A stretch of 64,000 nt of DNA, taken from positions 21,035,884 to 21,099,883 of the forward strand of contig CM030706.1 in NCBI GenBank assembly GCA_017979445.1, written 5' to 3'. Within the stretch, counting starts at the first letter, position 1; each line of letters opens with the position of its first letter. Below, one piece after another: positions 11,736 to 23,357 of the stretch. The DNA is from Akebia trifoliata. Lineage: Eukaryota > Streptophyta > Magnoliopsida > Ranunculales > Lardizabalaceae. The notes below the pieces were generated by a model, which was given only the letters and a program-made list of their open reading frames with translations, searched no databases and was not told the origin of the DNA. The position numbers and the translations under genes were made by a program.

Positions 11736-11918
11736 TATTATATTGTATTGCTTATGAAATTAATTAATTATTTTGAATGGGTCTACGTTAGGTCAATCGT
11801 ATTGGAAATAGTCTTTCATCTACGTTGACATGGTATGTTATCCTCTTTTTATGACATTAAGTATCATATTTTTTTACATTTTGAAAAATACGATGACATA
11901 GCAATATATATTTTGCAG

Positions 11919-14737
11919 GCACGTGTTGTTTGTAACGCGGAAAGATTTTCACAATTCTTCTCAAATTTAACATTTGAGCAGAAGACATGTTTAAATTCTA
12001 CTTGTTTTGCTCCACTACTATCTATGCCACACGTCCCAATGTGTAGCAATTTGATTTTTCTTTTCATAGAGAAATTTAATCCTAAAAATGGTTATTTTTC
12101 ATTTAGAATTAAAGATATTTCTATTTCAGAAGGTGAGGTTGCATTGATATTAGCTTTGGGAGGTTTGTATAGTAGTGATGGAATCGGTTCTCTCTCAAAG
12201 AAAGACGAGCTTTGTGTACAATTATTTTGGAATAAGTACTTTGACGTGTCAACAGAGATAACCTTAGATTCTTTTGAGACTATACTTAATACAGTCTTAA
12301 AAAATGAAAATATTATTGAATTTAAAAGAATATTTTTATTATACATAGTTATTACATTTTTACTTCCTAAGAACAGACTGAAGATAAATAAAGAACTTTT
12401 AAGTATGATATGGTGCGATGAGATCTTCAATAGAATCCCATGGGGCAGATTAGTACACAACCACCTTTTAAAGTCTTTACGCATCTGTGCGACGAAGTTT
12501 AAGGAAACTGGTAAACATGTACATTTCTATGGTTGTGCATTGGTGCTTCAGGTAGGTAAAGAAAAATTTGAGTTATTAATTTAATCTTACTTCGAAGTAC
12601 TATTTTATAAACTATTGATGTTTATTTAAGCACTCGTCCTGTATTCTTATGCACTTGTAGGTATGGGCATTCGAACATATACCTGTAATAGCCCCCCGCA
12701 TATTTGCCAATCATTTTCCAAGGTACCTGAAGTATCCTTATTATTTAAATGAGGAACGACAATTTTACGTCGATAAGTTTGTCAATTGCACGGTATGAAT
12801 TATTGAACTACGATTTCAATCGTATATATATATATATACCTCCATCTAATACAAATTTTTTTATATGCATGTATCATCATTTTTAACAGATTATCAATAA
12901 GTTGAAATTGACCGATCATGAACTTTGTGAGGCTGTTCTTGCTCCATTTTGTAAGGGTTATAAGAGGAAAGAGGAAAATAGTGTTCGGTCTAAAAGGAAA
13001 AACTTAGAGGAGGTTGATAAGTTGAAGAAGAAAATGACGGTGATGGAACAGAAGTTGAAAGATTAGTCTAAAGTTATCCAAGAATTGAAAAAGGACATCA
13101 AATGTTTGAAGTCATATAATGAATCTGGCCCTAAGGTATTGTTTCTCTACTATATGTGATAAATCCACATAATAGGTTACATCCACTTAGAAATCATTAT
13201 GAATGTTTGTTTTAATATCAAACAGTATAACGTTAAATTCGATAAAGCCTCGGACTTTACACCTTCGAAAACCAAGTCATCTCCCCATACCAACACCTCT
13301 GTCAATCCTTCAGATATGCCTAAGGCATCGACCCCTACCAAGGGTTTAGACGATCCTTTAGGTATACCTAAGTCATCGCCTCCGACAATGGGCTCTAGTG
13401 TTCTTTTTGGTATACACAAGGCATCCCCCTCAACGAATACTTGCACAAATGAGTATCCACTTCACGAAGAAGAAATTGGAATCGATGCTAAAAAGACATC
13501 TGAAACAATGCCAATGAACCATTCACCTGAAGTATCATTCTCTTCCTCCACAAAATACAAGGTCCCTTGCATGAACAATATTTAAAATGTTCAATAAATA
13601 TTTCATGTGAGTTGGTTTTTATGATCATTTTCTATTCTTCTTATTCAGCTGTCTACTAAAGTTGATAACGGACGTAGTTCGCCTAATATTTTGAAAAGTA
13701 ATTATCTCAATCATGAACAAAATTCAGAATTCAAATTCGACGCTGATAAGGTATGTATATACTTAATATTTAAAATTTTAATGTAGAAAAAATCACTCAC
13801 ATTCGACTTCATGTTTTGTCTAATTTTTAGACTTATATATTTTTTGTTAGGAAATTGTTATCTATACAATAAACGCATATTCAATAATACATGTCTAACT
13901 TTTATTTTTTATAGGCTGAATCCTCATCTCCTCTTATAAAGCTAGAGTCTGAAGACAACAACATTCTAGCTAGGGGGAATTCATCTGATTTTGATCAAAA
14001 GGTGTGTGGTTGTTTGTCTTACAATATCCCCTCTTGGGATTTATCCGGTATATTTATTATGTTGTAAGATTTTCAATCAATTTCTTTGATTTGAAATGTG
14101 TATCTATTCACATACAATTTTTTATTGCATGTCGTTAAAATTGTTAGGATGAAATGAAATTTTTAATCCTCGTATTAATTGATTTCTTTAGTGAATAAGA
14201 TGTATAAATTTTAAAAAATATATTATTTGAAATGTTATATCATGGTCAATTTAAATACAATCAGTTCGTTATTCATACGTAATTGTTAACTTCATATTTT
14301 AAAAGTGTGAAGTACCATACGAATACGAGTAATTTATGCAATGTTGTCATTTGTTGTAGGAGGGTGGGTATTCCATGAACCCTGTGAAATCTAAAAGAGA
14401 TGTGAAACCTTCAGTATATTTGAAGCCACCCTATGCACCCTTAGATATACGAAAAAAGAAGAAGATATGCAAAGAGTTGAAGTGGGATGTATGCATGTTT
14501 TAGATTCCTTTTTGATTATGTTTGTTCTAATATTATTATGAATGATATGTAATTATTTTACGTACTAATTTGTAGCGATGTGCTCGTAATTATTTTCATG
14601 ATCCTAAGCGCCCCTTTACCAACGAAGAATTAACGTTGATAAATTCACATCACGTTGATATAAATTTGGAAGACGGGTATTATATTCCGAGCACATCTAT
14701 TGATTCACTTAGGGGGGTTGGGTGGTTGGACGATCAG
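11919..14737 (+). pseudogene. Ulp1-like C48 peptidase gene, 5' part (exons 1-8)
   Basis: Eight exons in one phase: 11919-12551, 12661-12792, 12890-13135, 13226-13561, 13649-13750, 13915-14001, 14360-14488, 14576-14737. Each is a multiple of three with AG/GT borders. The first two encode a conserved region seen before Ulp1 domains in plant element-encoded proteins (GRLVHNHLLKSLR, then VWAFEHIPVIAPRIFANHFP). Exon 3 is a Lys/Glu-rich coiled coil and has an in-frame TAG at 13064-13066. Exon 4 is Ser/Pro/Thr-rich with repeats such as LGIPKSSPPT. Exon 8 ends GVGWLDDQ, the usual entry to the Ulp1 fold. Ulp1 peptidases cleave SUMO-type modifiers; plant TE-borne relatives have unknown substrates. An ATG at 11835 is in frame, but the AG at 11917-11918 suggests an upstream exon. 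The stop and the retroelement insertion make it a probable pseudogene. Confidence 0.75.
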
Positions 14738-14742
14738 GTAAC

Positions 14743-16413
14743 TGAAAGCGCCCTCGATTTGCGGGGTGCGCGGATCCGCTTTTGACCTTTGAGGTTTGGG
14801 AGTCGCCACCTAGTTATTACGGTCTAGGAACCGATCAATGACTCTGAACGGATAAAAACTAATCTAAAACCACAAAAAACTGAATTCGGGGATCATGTTA
14901 CGGGATTGGAAGGTGTTAGGCACCAACCCCGCCCGGCCAAAGTCGGTCTCTACTAAATTCCCAAGTAAATTACATTGCTAAAACCTAGATAAAAATAAAC
15001 AAAAATAAAAATTTACCTTTCCGATAGCAAGGACTTTGTTCCCTCAGATCTGACAAAAAGAACTCCTTGTACCGTGCTCCTTTGCTTCGTTCTGTCTCCG
15101 GATTTGACTTCGGATCTCCTAAACTGAGGTATCTCCTTATTTTTGGATCTGAACTCTTCAAGTTTGTTACGGATTTGGGGGTGTTTTTGGAGGACTTTTA
15201 GGCGTTATCTAGACTAAAATTGAAGGGAGGATGTTAGGTAAGGAGTTGGGGCTCCAAAACTAGGGTTTATGGGGGGCTATGGGAGCTTCTAGACCTACTT
15301 CTCTTAGGGTTTATGATTTGATACGAAAATAGGGTGTGAGCACCTCTATTTATAGATGTTTTTAGGGGTTGATTTGGATAGAGTTAGTGTTTAATTAGAG
15401 ATCTTTTAATTAAAGTTGTGTTTTAATTTGACTTGTAGAATTGTGTTTTAATTAGAATTGTTTTAGGTAGAATTATTTTTAAGTTAGAACTCTATTAGAT
15501 AGAGTTATTAATCAATTATAATTCTATTATGACTTTTGGTCTTATTTGATTGACTTTTAATGTTTTGACTTTAGTCTTAATTGATTGACTTTTAATATTT
15601 TGCCTTCAGTCTTGCTTGATTTACTTTTAATTTTTGGAGAACCCCCCTCTATTATTTCTTTAATTCTTTGGACCCCCAAATGGAGGGGTCCTTAAAGAAA
15701 TATCCCACAAACCCTCAACAATTTTACCCGAAAGTCCGATTGATCGATTTTTTAGGTTCAAAATTTTAAATTAATTTCATTAATGTTTCACTTTAATTAT
15801 TTAATGTTTTATTTATTAATTTTGAATTTTTTAATTATGAAAATTGTGAAATTACCGTTTTGCCCCCGGAGAGGACTTTTCACGTTTTAAGTCAGTTTTT
15901 TATGTTCCAGGATGTTTTAGAATCGATTTTTCGTAAGGAATTCAATGGAAATATTAGTTTGTGTCATTTATGAAGTTTTTTTTTGTGTGAAATGATTGTA
16001 AACTTTATGAGGGGCATTTTCGTAATTTTGTTAAATTCTGTTAAAATTGGCTAAATGATTTATTTGTTTTTGATTTGTTATTTTATGTGTTTGAAAGAGT
16101 TTTCCTAAGCGTAACGTAGGCTCTAGGATTGTTTTGATGTTAGGGGTATTTTGGTAATTTGATCAATTTTTAGTGATTTTTATCGTGAAGTTTCTTTTTG
16201 GTCTGCAAAATGATGGTTTCTATGTTTCTGGGTTGTATTTTCCTAGCGTAGCGTGGTTTCTAAGGTTTTGTCAGTTCGAGATACCTCATCCGGATTTCTG
16301 AAACATATCTGGCAACAAAATAAAGCAATGGAATACACATCCATCATTGGGAATCATTGCAATCGGATTGACGAGTTGATTAATCAGGCGAGTGCAAAAA
16401 TGGGGTGTCTACA
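14743..16413 (-). repeat. 3' LTR of the retrotransposon
   Basis: The plus-strand sequence runs from TGAAAGCGCC to GGGGTGTCTACA. It is 1,671 bp against 1,735 bp for the other LTR. The main difference is an extra segment of roughly 65 bp in the right LTR near 24227-24290, made of TTGACTTCAGTCT-like repeats; elsewhere differences are sparse. The purine tract abuts its inner edge. Confidence 0.93.
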
Positions 16414-16428
16414 GATGCCCCTCTTTGG
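16414..16428 (-). other. Polypurine tract
   Basis: The minus strand reads CCAAAGAGGGGCATC immediately before the 3' LTR. This is the position and base composition of the plus-strand primer of reverse transcription, and it supports minus orientation. Confidence 0.6.
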
Positions 16429-16749
16429 CAGAGGGTTGAAGCAAACTAGATAGCAAATCTATTTTGGTAGATAGTGCGATATCTGAATGCCAAAGCTAGT
16501 GACAGTTCATTTTGCAGCCTGATTTAGCAATTCGTCAAGGTGTTCGGATCCTTGAGGGTAAAGCTCTCCCCGAATTAAAAGGTTGTCAGGTCCTTGAGTG
16601 CTAACTCTCACTGATGGCGTCAGATCCTTGAATTTTAAAGAATTCTCCCTGACTAAAAGAACAAGTGTGCAAGTGTGTGCACTGTGTGAAACTGAGTAAA
16701 ATCTTAGCATAAACTAAGCATAACTGAGCATAAATTGAGCATAAAAAAA

Positions 16750-17050
16750 TTGAATGTCTTACTTTACCTACCATGGGTGAAAGAGTAATAAACAATTTTT
16801 TTTGGAAAGTTTTACTCTACCTACTTGGGGTGAAAGAGTAATTAATTCTTTTTCGGGAGTTCTACTCTACCTACTCGGGGTGAAAGAGTAATGAACTATT
16901 TTTTCTGGGAGTTTTACTCTACCTACTCAAGGTGAAAGAGTAATGAACTATTTTTTCTGGGAGTCCTATTCTACATACTCGAGGTGAAAGAGTAATGGAC
17001 TTATTTTCTGAGAGTTTTACTCTACCTACTCGGGGTGAAAGAGTAATGAA
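16750..17050. repeat. About 52-bp tandem repeat, six copies
   Basis: Units contain TACTCTACCTACTCGGGG followed by TGAAAGAGTAATGAAC and a T-rich spacer. It lies in the variable 3' region of the retrotransposon. Confidence 0.85.
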
Positions 17051-17094
17051 CTATCTAAGTATAATCTGAGAAAACCCTCGGCGATATCTGACTA

Positions 17095-17525
17095 AGCATA
17101 ATCCGAGAAAACCCTCGGCGATAACTGAGCAAAATCCAAGATAACCCTTGGCGGCATCTAAGCAAAATCCAAGATAACCCTTTGCGGAGACTGAGCAAAA
17201 TCCAAGATAACCCTTGGCGGCAACTGAGCAAAATCCAAGATAACCCTTGGCGGCAACTGAGCAAAATCCAAGATAACCCTTGGCGGAGACTGAGCAAAAT
17301 CCAAGATAACCCTTGGCGGCAACTGAGCAGAATCCAAGATAACCCTTGGCGGAAACTGAGCAAAATCCAAGTTAACCCTTGGCGGCAACTGAGCAAAATC
17401 CAAGATAACCCTTGGCGGTAACTGAGCAAAATCCAAGATAACCCTTGGCGGAAACTGAGCAAAATCCAAGATAACCCTTGGCGGAAACTGAGCAAAATCC
17501 AAGTTAATCCTTGGCGGCAATTGAG
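17095..17525. repeat. 33-bp tandem repeat, about 12 copies
   Basis: Units read ACTGAGCAAAATCCAAG then ATAACCCTTGGCGG. Because the period is a multiple of three, several frames stay open through it: LSKIQDNPWRQ repeats on plus, and VILDFAQ-type and LSWILLS-type repeats on minus. I judge these long ORFs to be by-products, not genes. Confidence 0.9.
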
Positions 17526-19199
17526 TAAAACTGGTAGAGGAATGAATGAATTTTGGGAAAGAATGAACGAATTTGGAGAAAACTGATTAGAATGAATCGG
17601 AGAATGAATAAATCTGGAAGATAATGAATCTGGAAGAGAAATGATCGATTCCAAGAATGATTGGATCTTAAAAGAATCTGGAGAATGAAAGAATGCCATA
17701 TCTCCTATGTGAGATCAAAATGCTTTTGTTTGAACCTCAAAGATTTATCAAAAAGTTTTATGAATTAAAACCTGAGTTCTTATTTCTCTTGAATCTCAAA
17801 AGTTTTAAAAAAAAAAACTGTTATCAAGAGGGTAACCTTAAATTTGGGGTTCTCATTATCTTTTAGGATTAACATTGCTCAAAAACAAATCACCTCTAGT
17901 TTGACAATGAACATGGCCTTGAAAATAATTGAACACATCGTGCAAAAAAATGCCCCTAGTATAAGGGGGAAAAGTTACATTAAAAAAGAAAAAAAATGCC
18001 CCTTGTATGAAGGTTTGAAATAATTGATTACCACAAGCGCAATAAAGACTCATCTTTCAATTTTGATTAATTTTATTGGAGGTTTTGAGTCAGGCTCAAG
18101 AGTACAAAATTATTTCCTTTCGAGTTTCATCATAGAATTCACCCTTATCCCCCTTGGTTCACTTGGGGAAGTAAACATTTTCAGATCGATCGTGGACAAG
18201 ATACTTGTGGCTTCTGAGTCTATGCCGGGTTTAAGCTAAGTATTGAACTTGATTATTCCGACTTCTGATGTTTCAGCTCGGACCGCTTTCAGCTTGGGAT
18301 TTTCTTCTGTTTTTCTTTATTGCTCTAACTTTTGCCTAGATCGCCTTTTCATGTTTTCAATCTAGCGAGCTTGCTCTAGCTTTTGCCTAGATCGCCTTTT
18401 CAGGTTTTCGATCTAGCGAGCTCTTTTTTCTCTTGGCTCTGATTGTTGCCAAAGTTGTCCTTTCAGATTTTCAACCTTGCGAGCTTGCCTTAATTTTTGC
18501 CTAAGTTGCCCTTTTCGAGTTTTCAACTTAGCAGGCTTCATCATTTTTTATCTTATTATTTTTTTTCTCTGAACTTCTGGAGTTGCTGCCTGATCATGCT
18601 TTGCGATATCCTTGACTTTTCGCACGGTACTTAGGAGGACTTTCATGGGTAGGCTTGGGACTGGGTATAAAAAGAAAGGGATTTTGAGGCTCAAAAACCC
18701 AAATGCCCCTTGTGTGGCATTTCCTTTTCAATTGTTTTCTTTTTCCTTAAATTTTCTTCCCCATTTTGGATTTTTTTTTCTTTTGAATTTTTTCATTTCT
18801 TATTACGTGGGGAAATAGATTTTTTTTTATTGATGTGGTCGGGCCTGAAGTAACTTCTCAGGTTGCCTACGTACCCCAGAATTTTGGGATCAGACCAAAA
18901 CGTAGTTCGAAACTTCCCTCCCCTAGGTTAGGTGATCAAGCTAAGAAATAAAAGGCACAATTTTTTTTTTTGAAAGGGCTGCAAAGGGCTGAGAAAGGAG
19001 ATAATGAACTGGGTAACAGGAAAATTGATTCGGCCAAAGATGGCCTCCTTAAATGTAGTACCATTTGATCCGGTCAAGGTTGGTTGACTCTGGTAGTTCA
19101 CTTTCATCATGATCTTGAAGTCTGACGACTTTTCCAGACAGTATTTCCTTAATGAATGAATTTCTCCAATTGGGTTCAGACTTTCTCCTATAATCGAGG
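17526..19199. other. Retrotransposon 3' variable region, no frame
   Basis: Non-coding internal sequence between the integrase remnant and the tandem arrays. It includes four diverged repeats of about 50-60 bp at roughly 18320-18540 (TTGCCTAGATCGCCTTTTC, TCTAGCGAGCT). Homopolymer T and A runs are frequent. Confidence 0.6.
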
Positions 19200-19695
19200 A
19201 GGAGTGTTCAATGAAATTTTGTCAAATGCACAGGTGGCTCTTCTTAGATAAGCTTGCACGTGGTACAAGGCTTTGACTCGTTTTCTTCGATCAAGTTTAA
19301 TTCTTCATACTGCTGACGAACCCAATCTGTTTCTAACAAATGATTTTCCAACAAGATCCTGAGAGACGGAATTTCCATTTCAACTGGCAAGACCGCTTCC
19401 ATGCCATACACTAAGGAGTAGAGAGTAACTCCACTAGAGGATCGAATTGAAGTTCGATATGTCCATAGCGTGAATGATAATTTTTCTGACCAATCTCGAT
19501 TTGATTGTCATATTTTCCGGATGATAGTCTTGAGACTCTTACTGACTGCTTCAACCGTTCCATTGATCTGAGAACGGTGGGGGATGATTTGTGCTTCCGG
19601 ATCTTCAACTTTAAACATAGAGTAATGATTTATGCTTTGAAGTACGACCCATTATCAAAGATTAGTTCAAAAGGTACCCCCATATCGACTGATAA
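19200..19695 (-). pseudogene. Ty3/Gypsy integrase remnant
   Basis: Read on the minus strand, broken frames give VPFELIFDNGSYFKA (plus about 19690-19643), then the block HKSSPTVLRSMERLKQ in a shifted frame, then YSLVYGMEAVLPVEMEIPS (about 19415). These are core and C-terminal landmarks of Gypsy integrase: the strand carrying the second catalytic Asp and the region before GPY/F. The frame shifts and stops at least three times. Integrase joins element DNA to the host chromosome; this copy cannot. Confidence 0.8.
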
Positions 19696-19699
19696 TATA

Positions 19700-22375
19700 T
19701 GATTTGAAACTCAAGATGTAGTGAGGATAGCACTGATACATTTTTATAACATCTTCTTTGATTCCATTGATATAGACGAGTATCCATTCCATGTTGAACA
19801 ACACCCAAGCTTGTACCTAGCACACCCTCATATGATCACACGAACAAGTCTTTTGAAATTTCTGAGTCAATTCATTATCCACTCGTGTTCCTATAGGGAT
19901 AAGATGGTTTCTATTTGAATCTCTTTAGGAATTATTTTTTGTTTCGAGGTCAAAGACCTTTCTTTCTTGAGCCCGACTCTTATCTTCTTGCTCAGGAGAA
20001 AAATCTATCCTTGAAGTCAGATTAGTAGTTAATTCGTTAATGCGCTCGAGGTATTCAAAAATTTCATTTATCCGATCAATTTCAGATGGGGCAACAGACA
20101 CCTTTATAGACTCGATGAACTAACTTGACTCAATAGGAAAGAGTAGACTCAATCTAAGGAAGACATGACCTTGCTGGAAAAAAGGACTCGAGCTAACCCA
20201 AATGACTCATGAAAACTTAAGACAAGTACCCACACGAGTTTGATTAGGACTGAGGACTGAGATATTGCTTATAACCGGTAGGATTGAAACACGATGATTT
20301 TCAAAGAACAACTCGACGATGTTGAGAAATTTTGAGGTCATTTCTGACTGTTGATTTGATATTAACGTTTACTCTAACTGATCGGATTTACAACCCTAGC
20401 TAGACGATGGACGATTGAGCTTAGACACAATGATAACTCTTAAACCTCTTTGAAGGTGAATTTAACCAATTTCAGTGTCACCCCCTTGATAACATTTTAA
20501 ATGAACCTTGAGATTTTATTGAATTTTGTGCACCAATCCATTAAACAATTCATCCATTCAATGATTATTCAGACAAAAAATAATTATGTTGTACTCTTGA
20601 AAAATATTGGAAAATAATGTTTTTATTTCACAAATCTGATTATTTTTTTACAACATTTTTTGGTAGTTTTCCAAGGTCCATAAAAACTTTTCATGCAAAA
20701 ATAGATCTTTTGCAAATTATTTTTCCTTCTTTTTCTTTTCTTTTGGAAAATATTTTCTTCTGAAAAATATTTTTTCTCTGAAAAATAGTTTTTTATTTGG
20801 AAAGTATCTTCTCTTGGAAAATCTTGTTTGGAAAACGTTTTTCTTAGAAAACATTTTTTTAGAGAATAACACTTTTTTTGGAAAACACTTCTTTTGGAAA
20901 ATATTTTTTCTGGAAAATACTTTCCCTTTGTAAACTATTTTTCTTCTTTGAAAATTTGATTTCTATTTCGATTTAAATGGCCCGGTCCATCAGGATTGTT
21001 GGATCGAGTTGGACTGGGTCATTTGCAAGAGATGAATTTTTTATTGGGTCGGTGCACCCATTTTGATTTTTAAAAATAACATTTTTTATCCTTGAGGACA
21101 ATCATACACTCTGATCTCATCATTCACATACATCCATTTCATCATTCACATGCATTCTGATCTCATCATTCACAAACATTCATATCAATTACAAAGTCTC
21201 ATAAGATTCCATTCAATGAACAACCCAGGAACACCCACGATAAGTTCGAGTCGTGACCTACTGGGAAGGTTTCTAGACTGTAAGCTTACTACGTGCAATG
21301 CATTTTTATTTGGCCACCCTTGCCCAAGCACACTTATATATCTTTCGATACGTGGTGACTTAGTTTGATATACCGTATAGGTGATAATCTAAAACCTCAA
21401 TTCACTTCTCTGAAGCCAAAAACAGCCAGTTTGATCCTCAATTGAGAGGTGGCGCACAATGCTGAGCAAGGGCCCACTTAAATACCTCTCGTCTAGAATA
21501 AACGTAGTCTATCCCCCTCGTACAGTAGGGTACAGCGGGGCAAGATCTTGCTTAGGCACCGGTTTTGACCAAGAAGTGCAATTGATATACTTAGATTACC
21601 TTTTATACCTTCGGGTACGAGTCAAGAGTTGTAGCTTTCATAAATGGTTTGGCATCCCACGAGGGGACCGACCACGTACTAGTACTACGTTGGCAATCGG
21701 GACATGAGACTGTGTGGCTTACAATAGATCAAAGGCTCAGGTCGCTCTAGCCTGGGTGCATCAATATATCTCTCAGAATCACCTGATCAGACGGTATTAA
21801 TGCCCCCAGTTTGATATACCCTAAGGTACGTGACTGGAGTTGTGGGTTTCATGAATGACGTCGCATCTCCGAAGAGATCGGGCCACGCACTAGTGCCACG
21901 TTGGCTAAATGGGACGTGTAAGTGAGTAAAGCAGTAAACGTGCATGTGGTGTGTGCAAAACAGGGTGGGGTGTGCCCGGGGCCTTTTTCAAACAAATGGG
22001 CCCATGGGTCCAATCAAGCCAATCAAGAGAGAATATTAAATCATACAAGTGCAAGCAAACATCGATCAGGAACATACTCATATGGTTTAATTCAAGCTTT
22101 AAACGTGCACATCTCTAGCATTCATCAATTAGCAAATCAATTAATAAATAAGGGCCTATAATAATTAATTAGATCTAATCATCGCAATAGGCACAATTTT
22201 TATAATTTTTAAGGTCCAATCAATGATCACTTTTAGGTGATCCAAAATAAATCGAGATTCCAATAGGTGTTACATTGATGATAGAATGACAATGGTTGAG
22301 ATGAGCTCACTCTCAAGAACATTAATTGTGCCAACATTAGATAAATTCAGATTTTCTGTGAATTAGGAAAATACA
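19700..22375. other. Degenerate retrotransposon interior and 5' untranslated region
   Basis: No pol or gag frame can be recognised. 20640-20960 is a T-rich low-complexity stretch made of GGAAAATATTTTT variants. 21210-21910 holds two or three diverged repeats of about 200 bp (ACGTGGCACTAGTG-like and ATACCTTCGGGTACGAG-like motifs). It is most likely the element's long leader with the coding region largely deleted. Confidence 0.5.
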
Positions 22376-22379
22376 ATCT

Positions 22380-23115
22380 AAACTTGCATCGATGATATCC
22401 AAGGCTCTCGATAACGAAATCGAGTGAACTCAAGTTCTAAATTAATCTACTCGATGAGATCTACATTTTATTAATAGATGTTCAGACTTAGTTCTCACCA
22501 GAATGTTCTGTAAAAACGTTTTAACGTTGCTGTCCCAACTTTCATTCAGAAAAAATTCCAGATTTACAGATTGAACTTGCATCGATGATATCTAAGGCTT
22601 CCGATAACGAAATTGAGTGAACTCAAGTTCTAAATTAATCTACTCGATGAGATTTACGTTTTATTAATAGGTTCCCAGATTTAATTCTCACTAGAATGTT
22701 CTGTAAAAAAGTTTTAACATTGCTGTCCTAACTTTCATTCAGAAATAATTCCAGATTTACAGATTGAACTTGCATCGATGATATCTAAGGCTTTTGATAA
22801 CGAAATTGAGTGAATTCAAGTTCTAAATTAATCTACTCGATGAGATCTACGTTTTATTAAGAGGTTCCCAGACTTAATTCTCACTAGAATGTTCTATAAA
22901 AAAATTTTAACGTTGCTGTCCCAACTTTCATTCAGAAATAATTCCAGATTTACAGATTGAACTTGCATCGATGATATCTAAGGCTTCCGATAACGAAATT
23001 AAGTGAACTCAGATTCTAAATTAATCTACTCGACGAGATCTATGTTTTATTAAGAGGCTCTCAGACTTAATTCTCACTAGAATATTCTCTAAAAACGTTT
23101 TAATATTTCTGTCCA
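22380..23115. repeat. About 195-bp tandem repeat, four copies
   Basis: Each unit starts near AACTTGCATCGATGATATC and contains TTCTAAATTAATCTACTCGA and TTTCATTCAGAAA. Starts are at about 22382, 22577, 22768 and 22961. It lies in the element's 5' leader, on the primer-binding side. Confidence 0.88.
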
Positions 23116-23337
23116 ACCTTCATCATTCCATCAATTTGAATCTTTCATTATTTATGGGTCATCAAAAAGTGATCCTTAATTGAAAAAAAAATGCAATACC
23201 CAAAATCATCTACAATCAAAAAATAAAAAAAAAATAAAAAGAAAAAATAAATAAAATAAATCCAACTAAATAATAAAAAAACTAGGTCATCTTGGCAATG
23301 CTCCCATACTTGGGGTTTTCAAGTTTGATCCTCAATA

Positions 23338-23357
23338 GTCCCCAGTGGAGTCGCCAC
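23338..23357 (-). other. Primer-binding site-like sequence
   Basis: Directly inside the 5' LTR the minus strand reads TGGCGACTCCACTGGGGA, starting one base in from the LTR end. PBSs begin with TGG to pair with the CCA end of a tRNA. Tat/Ogre elements are reported to use tRNA-Arg; I cannot verify the tRNA here. Confidence 0.6.

Noticed and set aside
12092..12484. 130-codon minus-strand ORF opposite the Ulp1-gene exon
   Set aside because: Antisense to an exon with good splice borders and family motifs on the plus strand.
17055..17699. 214-codon minus-strand ORF and overlapping 120- and 79-codon ORFs
   Set aside because: They are open only because the underlying tandem repeat has a 33-bp period. 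They lie in a non-coding part of a retrotransposon and have no plausible start or domain.
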